Assembly (NCBI GenBank): GCA_040002435.1
Contig: JBDUEM010000115.1
Coordinates: forward strand, 1-21,591
Direction: 5' to 3'
DNA: 21,591 bases
Origin: JANXXV01 sp040002435
Lineage (GTDB): Bacteria; Acidobacteriota; Terriglobia; Bryobacterales; Bryobacteraceae
Shown here: one piece after another, positions 1-7,329 of the stretch
Position numbering within the stretch: position 1 is the first letter of the stretch
How the letters are laid out: each line of letters starts with the position of its first letter
The notes under the pieces: generated by a model
What the model was told of the DNA's origin: nothing
What the model saw: the letters and a program-made list of their open reading frames with translations, nothing else
Database searches by the model: none
Translations under genes and position numbers: made by a program

Positions 1-1
1 C

Positions 2-1180
2 GTGACGCGCGTGCTGATGACTGCGCAGGGGTTCCGGTGGCGCTTCTGGAATCCTGCTGGTGTTTTCTCCGGCGATACCGCTTTGTGGCTCATCCTGTTT
101 GCCGCTTTCCTGCAGATTACTGCCTGGTTTCCTATTTACAATCTACGCTTCACGAATGCCGACAACTACTCTCGCGCTACCTCTCTCGCTGTGCTCTCGG
201 CGGGACAGCCATGGGAGGCAGACTTCTCGGTACCACTTCTGGTGCCTCTGCGCTTCCTGGGCGCCGCCTCTGCTCCCGCTGTCCTGGCCTTTTCCGGCCC
301 TATTCTGGCGGCGGTCTTCGCAGTTGGGGCCGGCTTCCTGGCGTGGCAGTACACCAAAAGCAGGCTGGCCGCTTTTCTTGGCGCCGGTCTTGCGATGATC
401 GCCACAGCCTGGGGAGTGGCGGGTAGCGGCGAGCCTGGACGAGTGGAAATGGCAGCAGCCTATGCTCTACTGGCTTTTGGGCTCGCGCCCCGCCTCCCTT
501 CCCGCGCTGTGATGGCAGCTCTGATTGCCGTATCTATCTCGCAAACGTTTTGGGTCTGGCTGATTGCCGGAGGGGCGTGCGCCTTACTGGCCGGTTTAGT
601 GGCCGCGGGCGCCCAACGAGTTCCGATCGCTCTGCGCCCAAAGCTGACGGCGGCGGCTGCGTGTATCTTCACGGCCTTACTCTGCGGGCAGTTGAAAGTT
701 GAACCAACTGACGGCCCGTTTCAATACGAGGCCGCGGCGAGAGTCTGTGACCGGGTGGCGGGCAAATTTGCCCGGAACACCTGGATGGTTGTTTCCCCTT
801 CCCACGAACTGCCCTTTCTTTATGGACGCGGGTGGCATATGGAGCTGACTGATTTCGTCTCCAGTCTCAGCAGGAATCAGATTGCTACGCCTTCGTTCCG
901 ATTTCCTTACGCCGTTCGCGATGTATTTTTCTTTATCGAGAATGAACCACTTTCGCCCGGTGGTTCGGTTCTCACCTTGGGCGCGCGGGCGGGCCTTGAT
1001 CTAACCCGCTCTTATGAGGCCGCGTTCATTGCCTATACCACTCCGCTTGGCCGCGCCTCGCTGGAATATCGAGCAGGGGAGTTGCTGGCCGCCTATGCAA
1101 GCACTCACGATGATTTGGAAACATTGCATTCTGACGGCCGCCTTGCGGTCTATCACGTTTCAATAAAGCAGCAACCGTGA
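2..1180 (+). CDS. Multi-pass membrane protein, 5' end cut by window edge
   Basis: Function not recognised. The frame is open from the first bases, so the visible GTG at position 2 may not be the true start. The first roughly 230 residues are mostly hydrophobic, with several predicted membrane spans rich in Ala, Leu, Gly and Trp. The last 160 or so form a soluble, probably extracytoplasmic domain. The order (hydrophobic spans with a DNY motif in an early loop, then a soluble tail) is reminiscent of GT-C type membrane glycosyltransferases or their uncharacterised relatives, but no catalytic motif could be fixed. It ends at TGA 1178-1180, about 290 bases before the sigma gene, and is probably a separate unit. 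The reading frame is reliable; the function is unknown. Confidence 0.7.
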   Translation: MTRVLMTAQGFRWRFWNPAGVFSGDTALWLILFAAFLQITAWFPIYNLRFTNADNYSRATSLAVLSAGQPWEADFSVPLLVPLRFLGAASAPAVLAFSGPILAAVFAVGAGFLAWQYTKSRLAAFLGAGLAMIATAWGVAGSGEPGRVEMAAAYALLAFGLAPRLPSRAVMAALIAVSISQTFWVWLIAGGACALLAGLVAAGAQRVPIALRPKLTAAAACIFTALLCGQLKVEPTDGPFQYEAAARVCDRVAGKFARNTWMVVSPSHELPFLYGRGWHMELTDFVSSLSRNQIATPSFRFPYAVRDVFFFIENEPLSPGGSVLTLGARAGLDLTRSYEAAFIAYTTPLGRASLEYRAGELLAAYASTHDDLETLHSDGRLAVYHVSIKQQP

Positions 1181-1399
1181 GCCAATTGGTACCGCAGGGG
1201 CAGGTACTAAGTTGCTTGCGCAAAATAACTCTCTCACTTGCGCGGCGGGTTAGTACATATCCGCGCGGCTATAGTATTTTCCCGTTCCATTACCGCCCGC
1301 TACGTCTTGTATTCTCGCCTGATCGAGAATATGCTGGGACGTTACCAAAACAACAACGAGCTAATTTCTCTTGTCGGGAGGACTTATTTCGGAGAGGCA
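1181..1399 (+). promoter_or_regulatory. Regulatory region upstream of the sigma/CHAT block
   Basis: This is the non-coding stretch between the membrane protein and the sigma-factor block. It contains a -10-like TATAGT at 1270-1275 with no convincing -35 at 17 bases. A direct repeat of TTGCGC lies at 1216-1221 and 1238-1243. A perfect inverted repeat follows at 1310-1331 (listed separately). The region is visibly more AT-rich than the flanking genes. That it holds the promoter of the block is inferred from position; no transcription start can be fixed by eye. Confidence 0.4.
1310..1331. repeat. Perfect 8-6-8 inverted repeat (candidate operator or 5' UTR hairpin)
   Basis: TATTCTCG (1310-1317) and CGAGAATA (1324-1331) are exact reverse complements separated by six bases (CCTGAT). 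The site lies downstream of the TATAGT element and about 70 bases before the first possible translation start, so it could be a dimer-binding operator or an RNA hairpin in the leader. No T-run follows, so it is not a classical terminator. Confidence 0.5.
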
Positions 1400-1477
1400 A
1401 TGACTGCAGTGTTACTGTTCGCCGAAGCATCCTCCGGTTTCCCGCTCCAACCCATGCAGGTAGAGAGATTGCAATGA
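1400..1477 (+). CDS. Possible 25-aa leader peptide overlapping the sigma-factor start
   Basis: A 25-codon frame begins at ATG 1400, preceded by a good Shine-Dalgarno GGAGAGG (1391-1397). It stops at TGA 1475-1477, which overlaps the sigma-factor ATG at 1474 as ATGA. The peptide begins MTAVLLFAEASS and is mildly hydrophobic at its N-terminus. The ribosome site is better than the one directly in front of the sigma gene, so this ORF could deliver ribosomes to it by translational coupling. It could also be chance. No homolog is recognised. Confidence 0.35.
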   Translation: MTAVLLFAEASSGFPLQPMQVERLQ

Positions 1478-2073
1478 TAATGCCGGGCATCCTCTTTTAT
1501 GGAACCGTCGATAAGACGTCGACAGATGAACAACTGCTGCGGGAATGCCTGAAGGGAAACGAAGATGCCTGGAACGCCGTCATTGACAAGTATCGCGCTT
1601 TGATCTATTCAGTTCCCGTCAAACAGGGACTCCCGCCGGACGGCGCCACGGACGTTTTTCAGGAAGTGTGTCTATCGTTGCTTTCCGGGATAAGCGACAT
1701 TCGCGAGCCCAATGCGTTGGCGGCATGGTTGATTCGCACTGCCTGGCATAAATCTGTTCACTGGAAGCGCAACCAGCAGCGGTATGTGGTGGAGGAGATC
1801 GACGATAATCGAATGGCCGGCGCTTCGGGGCAGCCTGGAATTCCCGAAACCATACTCGCGGAGCTGGAACAGGAGCAACTGCTCCGGGAATGCGTGACGG
1901 GTCTCTCGCCGCGTTGTTCCGGCCTGATCCAAAAGTTGTTTTATCAGAGCCCCGCTCCGCACTACAGCGAAGTTGCGCAGGACCTTGGTATCACGATCGG
2001 TTCTGTTGGCGCCATCCGAGGCCGCTGTCTGAATAAGCTGCGGCAGCGCCTGGAGGAGCGGGGATTCCGATGA
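1474..2073 (+). CDS. ECF-like sigma-70 family RNA polymerase sigma factor
   Basis: A 199-residue protein with ECF sigma-factor architecture. Region 2 (about residues 18-95) includes the DVFQEVCLSLL helix and an AWLIRTAWHKSVHWKR segment typical of the -10 recognition helices. Region 4 (about 140-195) has an LSPRCSGLIQKLFY...YSEVAQDLGITIGSVGAIRGRCLNKLRQRL helix-turn-helix (shown in abridged form) for -35 binding. The frame is open back to 1177, but that extension has no sigma homology. ATG 1474 gives the usual family length; ATG 1480 is an alternative. The stop overlaps the CHAT-protein start by ATGA, so the two are probably translationally coupled. It presumably directs RNA polymerase to a small regulon that may include its own block. 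The zinc-finger protein at 5073-5672 is a plausible antagonist. Confidence 0.9.
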   Translation: MIMPGILFYGTVDKTSTDEQLLRECLKGNEDAWNAVIDKYRALIYSVPVKQGLPPDGATDVFQEVCLSLLSGISDIREPNALAAWLIRTAWHKSVHWKRNQQRYVVEEIDDNRMAGASGQPGIPETILAELEQEQLLRECVTGLSPRCSGLIQKLFYQSPAPHYSEVAQDLGITIGSVGAIRGRCLNKLRQRLEERGFR

Positions 2074-4943
2074 GCGCTCCTGCAGCAGGGGGTGCGGCCG
2101 TGGAAGAAATCCTGGGCGACCTGGCCAATCTACAGGATGAGGCCGCGCTGTCGCATTACCTGGATAGCCGGCCGCATCTGGTGAGATGCGAGGTTGCCGA
2201 TCAGCTTGCGGAAACTGTTCGGACCCATGTGCGCGTGGACGTCCGCGAGGCTCTAGGCCTGGCCGAGGCGGCGCTCGAGATTGCTCGCCGCGCCGGTGGA
2301 GGCGCCGCGCTGGGCCGCAGTTTGCGCGCGAAGGCAAATGCGCTTTATATGGGCGGGCAAAACAAAGAAGCGGTCGCCCATCACAGGCGGGCTCTAGCCC
2401 TTTTCCGGGAACTGGGCGATGAATCCGAGGAGGGGCGGACTCTCAGCAGTTGCGTGCAGCCCCTGGCCTTGCTGGGGGAATACGACGAGGCCTTACAGGC
2501 CGTTGAGCACGCTCGCATTCTGTTTACGCGCCTGAATGAGCCGGTGCGCCTGGCGCGGCTCGAGATTAATTTCGCCAATATCCTACACCGGCAGGACCGC
2601 TTTTCCGAGGCACTTGCCTGTTATGAACGTGCCTATGACCAACTGTGGCCGGATAAAGACACCGAGGGTATTGCGGTGGTGCTGCACAACATGGCCGTGT
2701 GCCTCATCGGGCTGAACGAGTTTCAGCGCGCACACGAAACCTATGAGCGCGCCCGCGAATTCTGTAGCGAGCGCGGGATGCCGCTGCTGGTTGTTCAATC
2801 GGATTACAACATCGCCTACCTGCACTATCTGCGGGGCAACTACAGCCGCGCCATAGAAGGACTGTGCGCGGCGCGGGAGGCCTCACTATCGACGGGCGAC
2901 GATCACCACCTAGCTTTGTGCTATCTGGATCTATCCGAGATCTACGTCGAGCTGAATTTGGACGACGAGGCGGCAGCGGCGGCGCAAGAGGCGCACGAGC
3001 GCTTCGGCACGCTGGGCATGGGCTACGAAGCCGCAAAGTGCCTGGCCAACCTGGCGATCGCTCTCAGCCGCATGGGCCAACCGGCGGCGGCTCTGGACCT
3101 TTTCCAGAAGGCGCGGGTGAAGTTCGTCATTGAGAAGAACGATGTATGGCCCAACTTGATTGATCTTTACCAGGCGCTGGTCCTCTTTCACGAGGGCCGG
3201 CTCGCTGAGTCACGGCAATTATGCCAGTCGGCCGGTGAGTATTTCCAAAAATCGCCGCTGCGCTCAAAGGCTGTATTGTGCCGTCTGCTTCTCTCGCGGC
3301 TTTCGCTGCGCACGGGCGAAATCGAATTCTCCATGGCGGAGTGCGCCTCGGCCCTTACGGAAATCGCTGCTCTGGAGGCTCCGGCGGTGCTTGGCTACCA
3401 GGCGCACTTTCTCATGGGTCAAATCCAGGAGCAAAGGAACGACCTGGCGGGTGCCTTCGATTCTTACCACGCGGCCCAGCGGGAGATGGAAAATCTTCGC
3501 AGCAGTCTTCGGAACGAGGAACTGAAGATTACGTTCATGACGAACAAGCTCGAAGTCTACGAGCGCCTTGTTTCGGCCACTTTGCAGCAGGCTGGAAAAG
3601 ACTATGCCGAGAAAACGTTTGGTTATATAGAGAGTGCTAAATCGCGGAGCTTGCGAGATTTGATTGCCGTGCGATCCCGCTGGTTCCCCGCCGGGAACGC
3701 GCGACAGAGCCCGGCGGCCAGGCGGGTTCGTGAGCTGCGTGAAGAACTGAACTGGTATTGCCACCGCATCGAAGCGGAACAGCTGGGCCGCGAGACTTCC
3801 GGCGCGGGCCGGATCGATCATCTGCAAAAGCAAGTGAGAGCAAAGGAGAATGAACTGGCGCGGGTCCTGCGGGAGACACCGGCGCCGGGTACTGTTGCTC
3901 CGGAATTCGACACTTCGGAGGCGACCAGTCTCAGCGCGATTCGCGGTGCTTTAGGGGAACGTGCCGCTCTTGTGGAGTATTACAGCGTGGGCGATCAAAT
4001 CCTCGCCGCGGTACTGACGAACCAGGGAATGGAAATCGTCCCACTCGCCCTTGTCTCCAAAGTCGAACAAACTGTCAGTTTGTTACGGCTGCAGCTTTCC
4101 AAGTTCCGGCTTGGGTCCGCCTACACCGAACGATTCCGCATCCCGCTGACGGAAGCAACGCTCGGGCATTTGCGGAACCTGTACGAGCAGGTGATGGCGC
4201 CATTGATCAGCCGGCTGGATCGCCCTCACCTGATTCTCGTCCCGCATGGCGCGCTTCATTACATTCCGTTCCAGGCGCTCTTTGACGGTAGAGAATATCT
4301 CATCGACAGGTTTACTATCTCGTACGCGCCGAGTGCTTCTATCTACAGCCATTGCCACTCCAGGCAAGCCAACCGTGATGGGGGATCGCTGATTCTGGGG
4401 GTGGTGGATCCGCAGTTGCCCTGCATCCTGCAGGAGGTGGAAGCCGTTCAATCCGTGCTGCCCGCCCCGGAAGTCTATCTGAACGCGCAGGCTACGAGCG
4501 ATGTTTTAAGGGAGCGCGGCGGAAGTTCGCGATTCCTGCATATCGCCACTCATGGACACTTCCGGCACGATAATCCGATGTTTTCGGGCGTTCGTTTAGG
4601 GGACGGTGATCTGGATCTTTACAGTTTGTATGAACTCAATCTTCCGGTGGAGCTTGTGACCGTGAGCGGATGTGCCACCGGGTTGAATGTCGTGGCAGCC
4701 GGGGATGAGCTGCTGGGCATGGCGCGGGGATTGCTGTACGCCGGCGCGCAATCTTTGCTGCTGACTCTCTGGGATGTCAACGACCAGAGTACGGCGGAAT
4801 TCATGCAGGCATTCTATCGGCGATTTCATGAAGGCGAAAATAAAGCACAAGCGCTTCAGGGAGCGATGGGGGAACTGCGGGAGCGCGATCCGCATCCGTA
4901 TCATTGGGCGCCATTCTCGCTGATTGGTAAGGTGTTCGCATAA
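2070..4943 (+). CDS. TPR-repeat protein with C-terminal CHAT (caspase-like) protease domain
   Basis: A 957-residue cytoplasmic protein with no signal peptide. Residues about 60-480 are helical TPR-type repeats, with recurring A-x2-Y/H-x2-A-L-x-L patterns such as EAVAHHRRALALFRELGDE and EALACYERAYDQL. A charged, helical linker (about 485-615) follows. Residues about 615-955 are a CHAT domain: LILVPHGALHYIPFQALFDG, then HIATHGHF with probable catalytic His828, then VTVSGCATG with probable catalytic Cys868, then the LLTLWDVND segment. Both dyad residues are intact, so an active cysteine protease is expected. TPR repeats would sense or hold a partner. CHAT proteases act in caspase-like cascades, for example with Csx29 of type III-E CRISPR. 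The gene overlaps the sigma gene (ATGA) and is followed after 16 bases by a small gene and a zinc-finger gene, either of which may encode its substrate. The substrate is unknown. Confidence 0.93.
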   Translation: MSAPAAGGAAVEEILGDLANLQDEAALSHYLDSRPHLVRCEVADQLAETVRTHVRVDVREALGLAEAALEIARRAGGGAALGRSLRAKANALYMGGQNKEAVAHHRRALALFRELGDESEEGRTLSSCVQPLALLGEYDEALQAVEHARILFTRLNEPVRLARLEINFANILHRQDRFSEALACYERAYDQLWPDKDTEGIAVVLHNMAVCLIGLNEFQRAHETYERAREFCSERGMPLLVVQSDYNIAYLHYLRGNYSRAIEGLCAAREASLSTGDDHHLALCYLDLSEIYVELNLDDEAAAAAQEAHERFGTLGMGYEAAKCLANLAIALSRMGQPAAALDLFQKARVKFVIEKNDVWPNLIDLYQALVLFHEGRLAESRQLCQSAGEYFQKSPLRSKAVLCRLLLSRLSLRTGEIEFSMAECASALTEIAALEAPAVLGYQAHFLMGQIQEQRNDLAGAFDSYHAAQREMENLRSSLRNEELKITFMTNKLEVYERLVSATLQQAGKDYAEKTFGYIESAKSRSLRDLIAVRSRWFPAGNARQSPAARRVRELREELNWYCHRIEAEQLGRETSGAGRIDHLQKQVRAKENELARVLRETPAPGTVAPEFDTSEATSLSAIRGALGERAALVEYYSVGDQILAAVLTNQGMEIVPLALVSKVEQTVSLLRLQLSKFRLGSAYTERFRIPLTEATLGHLRNLYEQVMAPLISRLDRPHLILVPHGALHYIPFQALFDGREYLIDRFTISYAPSASIYSHCHSRQANRDGGSLILGVVDPQLPCILQEVEAVQSVLPAPEVYLNAQATSDVLRERGGSSRFLHIATHGHFRHDNPMFSGVRLGDGDLDLYSLYELNLPVELVTVSGCATGLNVVAAGDELLGMARGLLYAGAQSLLLTLWDVNDQSTAEFMQAFYRRFHEGENKAQALQGAMGELRERDPHPYHWAPFSLIGKVFA

Positions 4944-4959
4944 ATCCGCGAGGATTACC

Positions 4960-5073
4960 ATGGCAGACGGAAATAATATTACGAGTTCGGCAGGCCGGGC
5001 GTATTTTTTTCCAGGTTTCCTGGACTTTAGTTATGAATCCGAATATTCAGGCGGATTGGGTGGTTACCGATAA
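4960..5073 (+). CDS. Small 37-aa protein, Gly- and aromatic-rich, coupled to the next gene
   Basis: A frame too short for ordinary gene callers. ATG 4960 is preceded by GAGGA (4950-4954) at a spacing of five bases. Its TAA (5071-5073) overlaps the next gene's ATG (5073) as TAATG. The 37 residues start MADGNNITSSAGRAYFFPGF and end in YSGGLGGYR. Eight are aromatic (Y15, F16, F17, F20, F23, Y25, Y29, Y36) and seven are glycine, with no long hydrophobic stretch and no cysteine. It fills nearly the whole gap between the CHAT gene and the zinc-finger gene. Ribosome site, spacing and stop-start overlap support real translation; function is unknown. It could be a CHAT substrate, a peptide effector or signal, or simply a coupling leader. 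Confidence 0.55.
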   Translation: MADGNNITSSAGRAYFFPGFLDFSYESEYSGGLGGYR

Positions 5074-5672
5074 TGAAGCACTATCAGGATCAGGACTGGG
5101 TCGACTTCGTTCGTGAGACCGCATCTCTCGAAACGAGGGCGGCGATGCAACAACATTTGGATGAAGGCTGCGACGCCTGTCGCGGTTTACATGGGACGTG
5201 GCAGCGCGTCCGCGATATAGCCGGCCGGGAGCAAGCCTTCCAGCCTCCTCCAGGGGCGATTCGTATCGTTAAACTCGCCTATGCTCTCGCTCACCCCTCC
5301 CAGGAGGAAGAGACCTCGTTCTCCTTCGCGCAACTTGTTTTTGACAGTCTGTTAGAGCCTGCGCCTGCCGGCGTCCGAGCCGCGGGCGGAGCGGCCCGGC
5401 AGTTTCTGCATCAGGCCGGCGACATCTACATTGACATGCGCTGGGATAAACGTGATTGGCTGGCGGGTCAAGTGCTGGATAGCCGGGAGCCCCAGAAGCA
5501 CGTCGGAGAGGCCGAAGTCTGGGTGACCGGAGAAGGCAAAGTCTGTGGGAGCACTGTCACCAATGCCTTCGGTGAGTTTCAAATTCAATGTCCGGAAGAT
5601 AACCGGCACTGGCTGGTGGTCGAGATTGCCGGAATGAAGCCTATCGCAGTGCGTTTGAGTCCACGAAGCTAA
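5073..5672 (+). CDS. Zinc-finger (anti-sigma-like) protein with C-terminal beta-sandwich domain
   Basis: A 199-residue soluble protein with no membrane span or signal peptide. Residues 1-45 resemble the zinc-binding anti-sigma N-domain: a DWVDFVRETAS helix, then H28-x4-C33-x2-C36 (QHLDEGCDAC), one residue longer than the common H-x3-C-x2-C. The middle (about 85-130) is a helical linker. The C-terminal part (about 132-195) has GQVLDSRE...GEAEVWVTGE...TNAFGEFQI, resembling carboxypeptidase regulatory-like or Cna-B type beta-sandwich domains, where a T/D-N-x-x-G-x-F turn is typical. The start overlaps the stop of the small gene (TAATG). By position after an ECF sigma gene it may bind and hold that sigma factor; that is inference. 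Similar proteins seem common beside sigma/CHAT genes in acidobacteria, but I know of no characterised member. Confidence 0.75.
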   Translation: MKHYQDQDWVDFVRETASLETRAAMQQHLDEGCDACRGLHGTWQRVRDIAGREQAFQPPPGAIRIVKLAYALAHPSQEEETSFSFAQLVFDSLLEPAPAGVRAAGGAARQFLHQAGDIYIDMRWDKRDWLAGQVLDSREPQKHVGEAEVWVTGEGKVCGSTVTNAFGEFQIQCPEDNRHWLVVEIAGMKPIAVRLSPRS

Positions 5673-5988
5673 CGCTCGACTCGACCCCAAACCATTGCCG
5701 GTACCCATACACCGCTGCTGTTCGCGCGTGAGAAGTCAGTCGCCTTTCGTCCCTTGGGGAAAGTGCCAAAGCCCCAGCCTGGCTTTCGCGCAAGGCTGAG
5801 CAACAGTAGAAACCCTTACTCAAATCACGCAACTAATGCTTACAGACGTACCCCCCAAACGTACGGCAATGGTACGAACCCTATGTGTAGGGCGTAGTAA
5901 TCGTAGTGCTAACGGTACATTGCTTTGTGACCACTTAGACTGTAAAACGGAATAGGTAGGCCACGAAGAGCCTTCGGAGGATCCGTTC
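5673..5988 (+). promoter_or_regulatory. 316-base intergenic region upstream of the subtilisin gene
   Basis: No convincing gene in any frame. It holds three mutually exclusive short stems: TGGGG/CCCCA (5755-5759 with 5772-5776), AAAGCC/GGCTTT (5768-5773 with 5781-5786) and CAGCCT/AGGCTG (5775-5780 with 5793-5798). A cluster of GTAC sites follows at 5848, 5861, 5872 and 5915, the first two within a direct repeat ACGTAC 13 bases apart. There is also a small stem CCCTA-TGTG-TAGGG (5879-5892). A weak promoter-like pair, TTGCTT (5920) and TAAAAC (5943) with 17 bases between, is the best seen. The subtilisin ribosome site GGAGG lies at 5976-5980. The region may give the protease its own promoter or an attenuator. 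Confidence 0.4.
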
Positions 5989-7290
5989 ATGCAGCGTTTT
6001 GTTCTAGCGATGGTACTGTTACTGGCCAGTTTTGCGGCCGCTCCTGTGCAAGGCGCTCAGCGTCTGATCGTTCGAAACGATAACGGGCTGGTCTCGATGA
6101 ACCGCCTTTGCAGCATTTTGGGCTGCAACGTGGTTCGCACTCTGGACGGCACGCTTGGCAAGCTGTTTTTAGTGACCATACCGGACCTGCTGAACGTCAA
6201 TCTTTTCGCTCTGAACCTCACACTGAATCTGAATATCATCAGCGTCGAACTGGACCTTCAGGTCAAGGTCACAGGACCCCCTGCAACCTCGGCGCCACCC
6301 GCGGGACTTTGGGACCGGGCGGCCAACAACTACTTCGGTTCCACGGTATGGAACGGCTACGCCGCTCAGCCTGCCAGTAGCGTGATCCGCCTGAAGGAAG
6401 CGCAAAGCCAGTTTGGACTAAAGGGCGCCGGCGTGGTCGGCATCATTGATACCGGCGTTGATGGAAATCATCCGGCGCTCAAAAATGTCAGCATTTCCGG
6501 GTACGATTTCCTCCAAAACCAAGCGGGCCCGGCCTCCGAGCAGGCCATAGTGCAGCAGTCGACGGCGGCTGTCCTGGACGGTGGACCATGGATGGTCAAT
6601 CAGTCTACGGCTGCGGTGCTCGATGGCGAACTTGGCAAGTTGCTGGGCCTGCAGCAGTATGCGGGCTACGGGCATGGAACCATGGTGGCGGGAATTGTAC
6701 ACCTGGTTGCTCCGCGGACGAAAATTATGTCTTTGCGCGCTTTTAGTCCGGACGGAACAGGGTATTTATCGGACATATTACGGGCCGTTTATTGGGGCAC
6801 TCAGAATGGCGCGCGTGTGCTCAACATGAGCTTCAGCCTCTCCTCTTCATCGCGGGAACTGAGCAAGGCAATGGACTTTGCGGATCAAAACTCTGTTATC
6901 AAAGTGGCCTCCGCAGGAAATACCGGTACACAACAGGCGGCCTATCCCGCCGCCCTGGCAAACGTGATGGGCGTCGCTTCCACGTCGTTGACCGATCAGC
7001 GTTCGTCCTTCTCCAGCTATGGTCCAACGGTTTGGGTAGCAGCCCCCGGTGAAGGCATCGTGACAACCTACCCGAATACTACTTATTCGGCCGGTTGGGG
7101 AACATCGTTCAGTGCTCCCTTTGTTGCCGGGACCGCGGCTCTGTTTCTCGAGATAAATGCGGATTGCAACCATGCGCAGGCTGCCGCCGCTGTCGCGCAC
7201 GCTCGCAAGCTGGGCACCGATCTCGGCAACGGCCGGCTGGATGTCTTGCAGGCTGTGATCGCATATCGGCAGCTGCAGGGCCTCCCATAG
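5989..7290 (+). CDS. Secreted S8 family serine protease (subtilisin-like) with repeat-bearing insert
   Basis: A 433-residue exported protease. Residues 1-23 are a Sec signal peptide (hydrophobic AMVLLLASFAAA, likely cleavage near VQGA). Residues about 24-95 form a beta-rich N-terminal region that may act as a propeptide, followed by a Pro/Ala-rich linker (GPPATSAPP). The catalytic domain has the full S8 set: Asp154 (GIIDTGVDG), His229 (GYGHGTMVAGI), oxyanion Asn311 (SAGNTG) and Ser373 (GTSFSAPFVAG). Between Asp154 and His229 lies an unusual insert in which QSTAAVLDG occurs twice (190-198 and 205-213). ATG 5989 has GGAGG eight bases upstream. The gene lies between the zinc-finger gene and, after only 39 bases, the peptide importer, so its products may feed that importer. 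No C-terminal anchor is seen. Confidence 0.92.
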   Translation: MQRFVLAMVLLLASFAAAPVQGAQRLIVRNDNGLVSMNRLCSILGCNVVRTLDGTLGKLFLVTIPDLLNVNLFALNLTLNLNIISVELDLQVKVTGPPATSAPPAGLWDRAANNYFGSTVWNGYAAQPASSVIRLKEAQSQFGLKGAGVVGIIDTGVDGNHPALKNVSISGYDFLQNQAGPASEQAIVQQSTAAVLDGGPWMVNQSTAAVLDGELGKLLGLQQYAGYGHGTMVAGIVHLVAPRTKIMSLRAFSPDGTGYLSDILRAVYWGTQNGARVLNMSFSLSSSSRELSKAMDFADQNSVIKVASAGNTGTQQAAYPAALANVMGVASTSLTDQRSSFSSYGPTVWVAAPGEGIVTTYPNTTYSAGWGTSFSAPFVAGTAALFLEINADCNHAQAAAAVAHARKLGTDLGNGRLDVLQAVIAYRQLQGLP

Positions 7291-7329
7291 ACTTCGCCTC
7301 ATCTCTCAAAGCCGGGAAAAGTGTAAGGA

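Noticed and set aside
1177..1473. N-terminal extension of the sigma-factor frame back to 1177
   Set aside because: The extra 99 residues have no sigma-factor similarity and cover the promoter-like region; ATG 1474 gives the normal ECF length.
1672..2337. 221-codon minus-strand ORF opposite the sigma and CHAT genes
   Set aside because: Spans the junction of two clear plus-strand genes, and its composition is typical of a GC-rich antisense frame.
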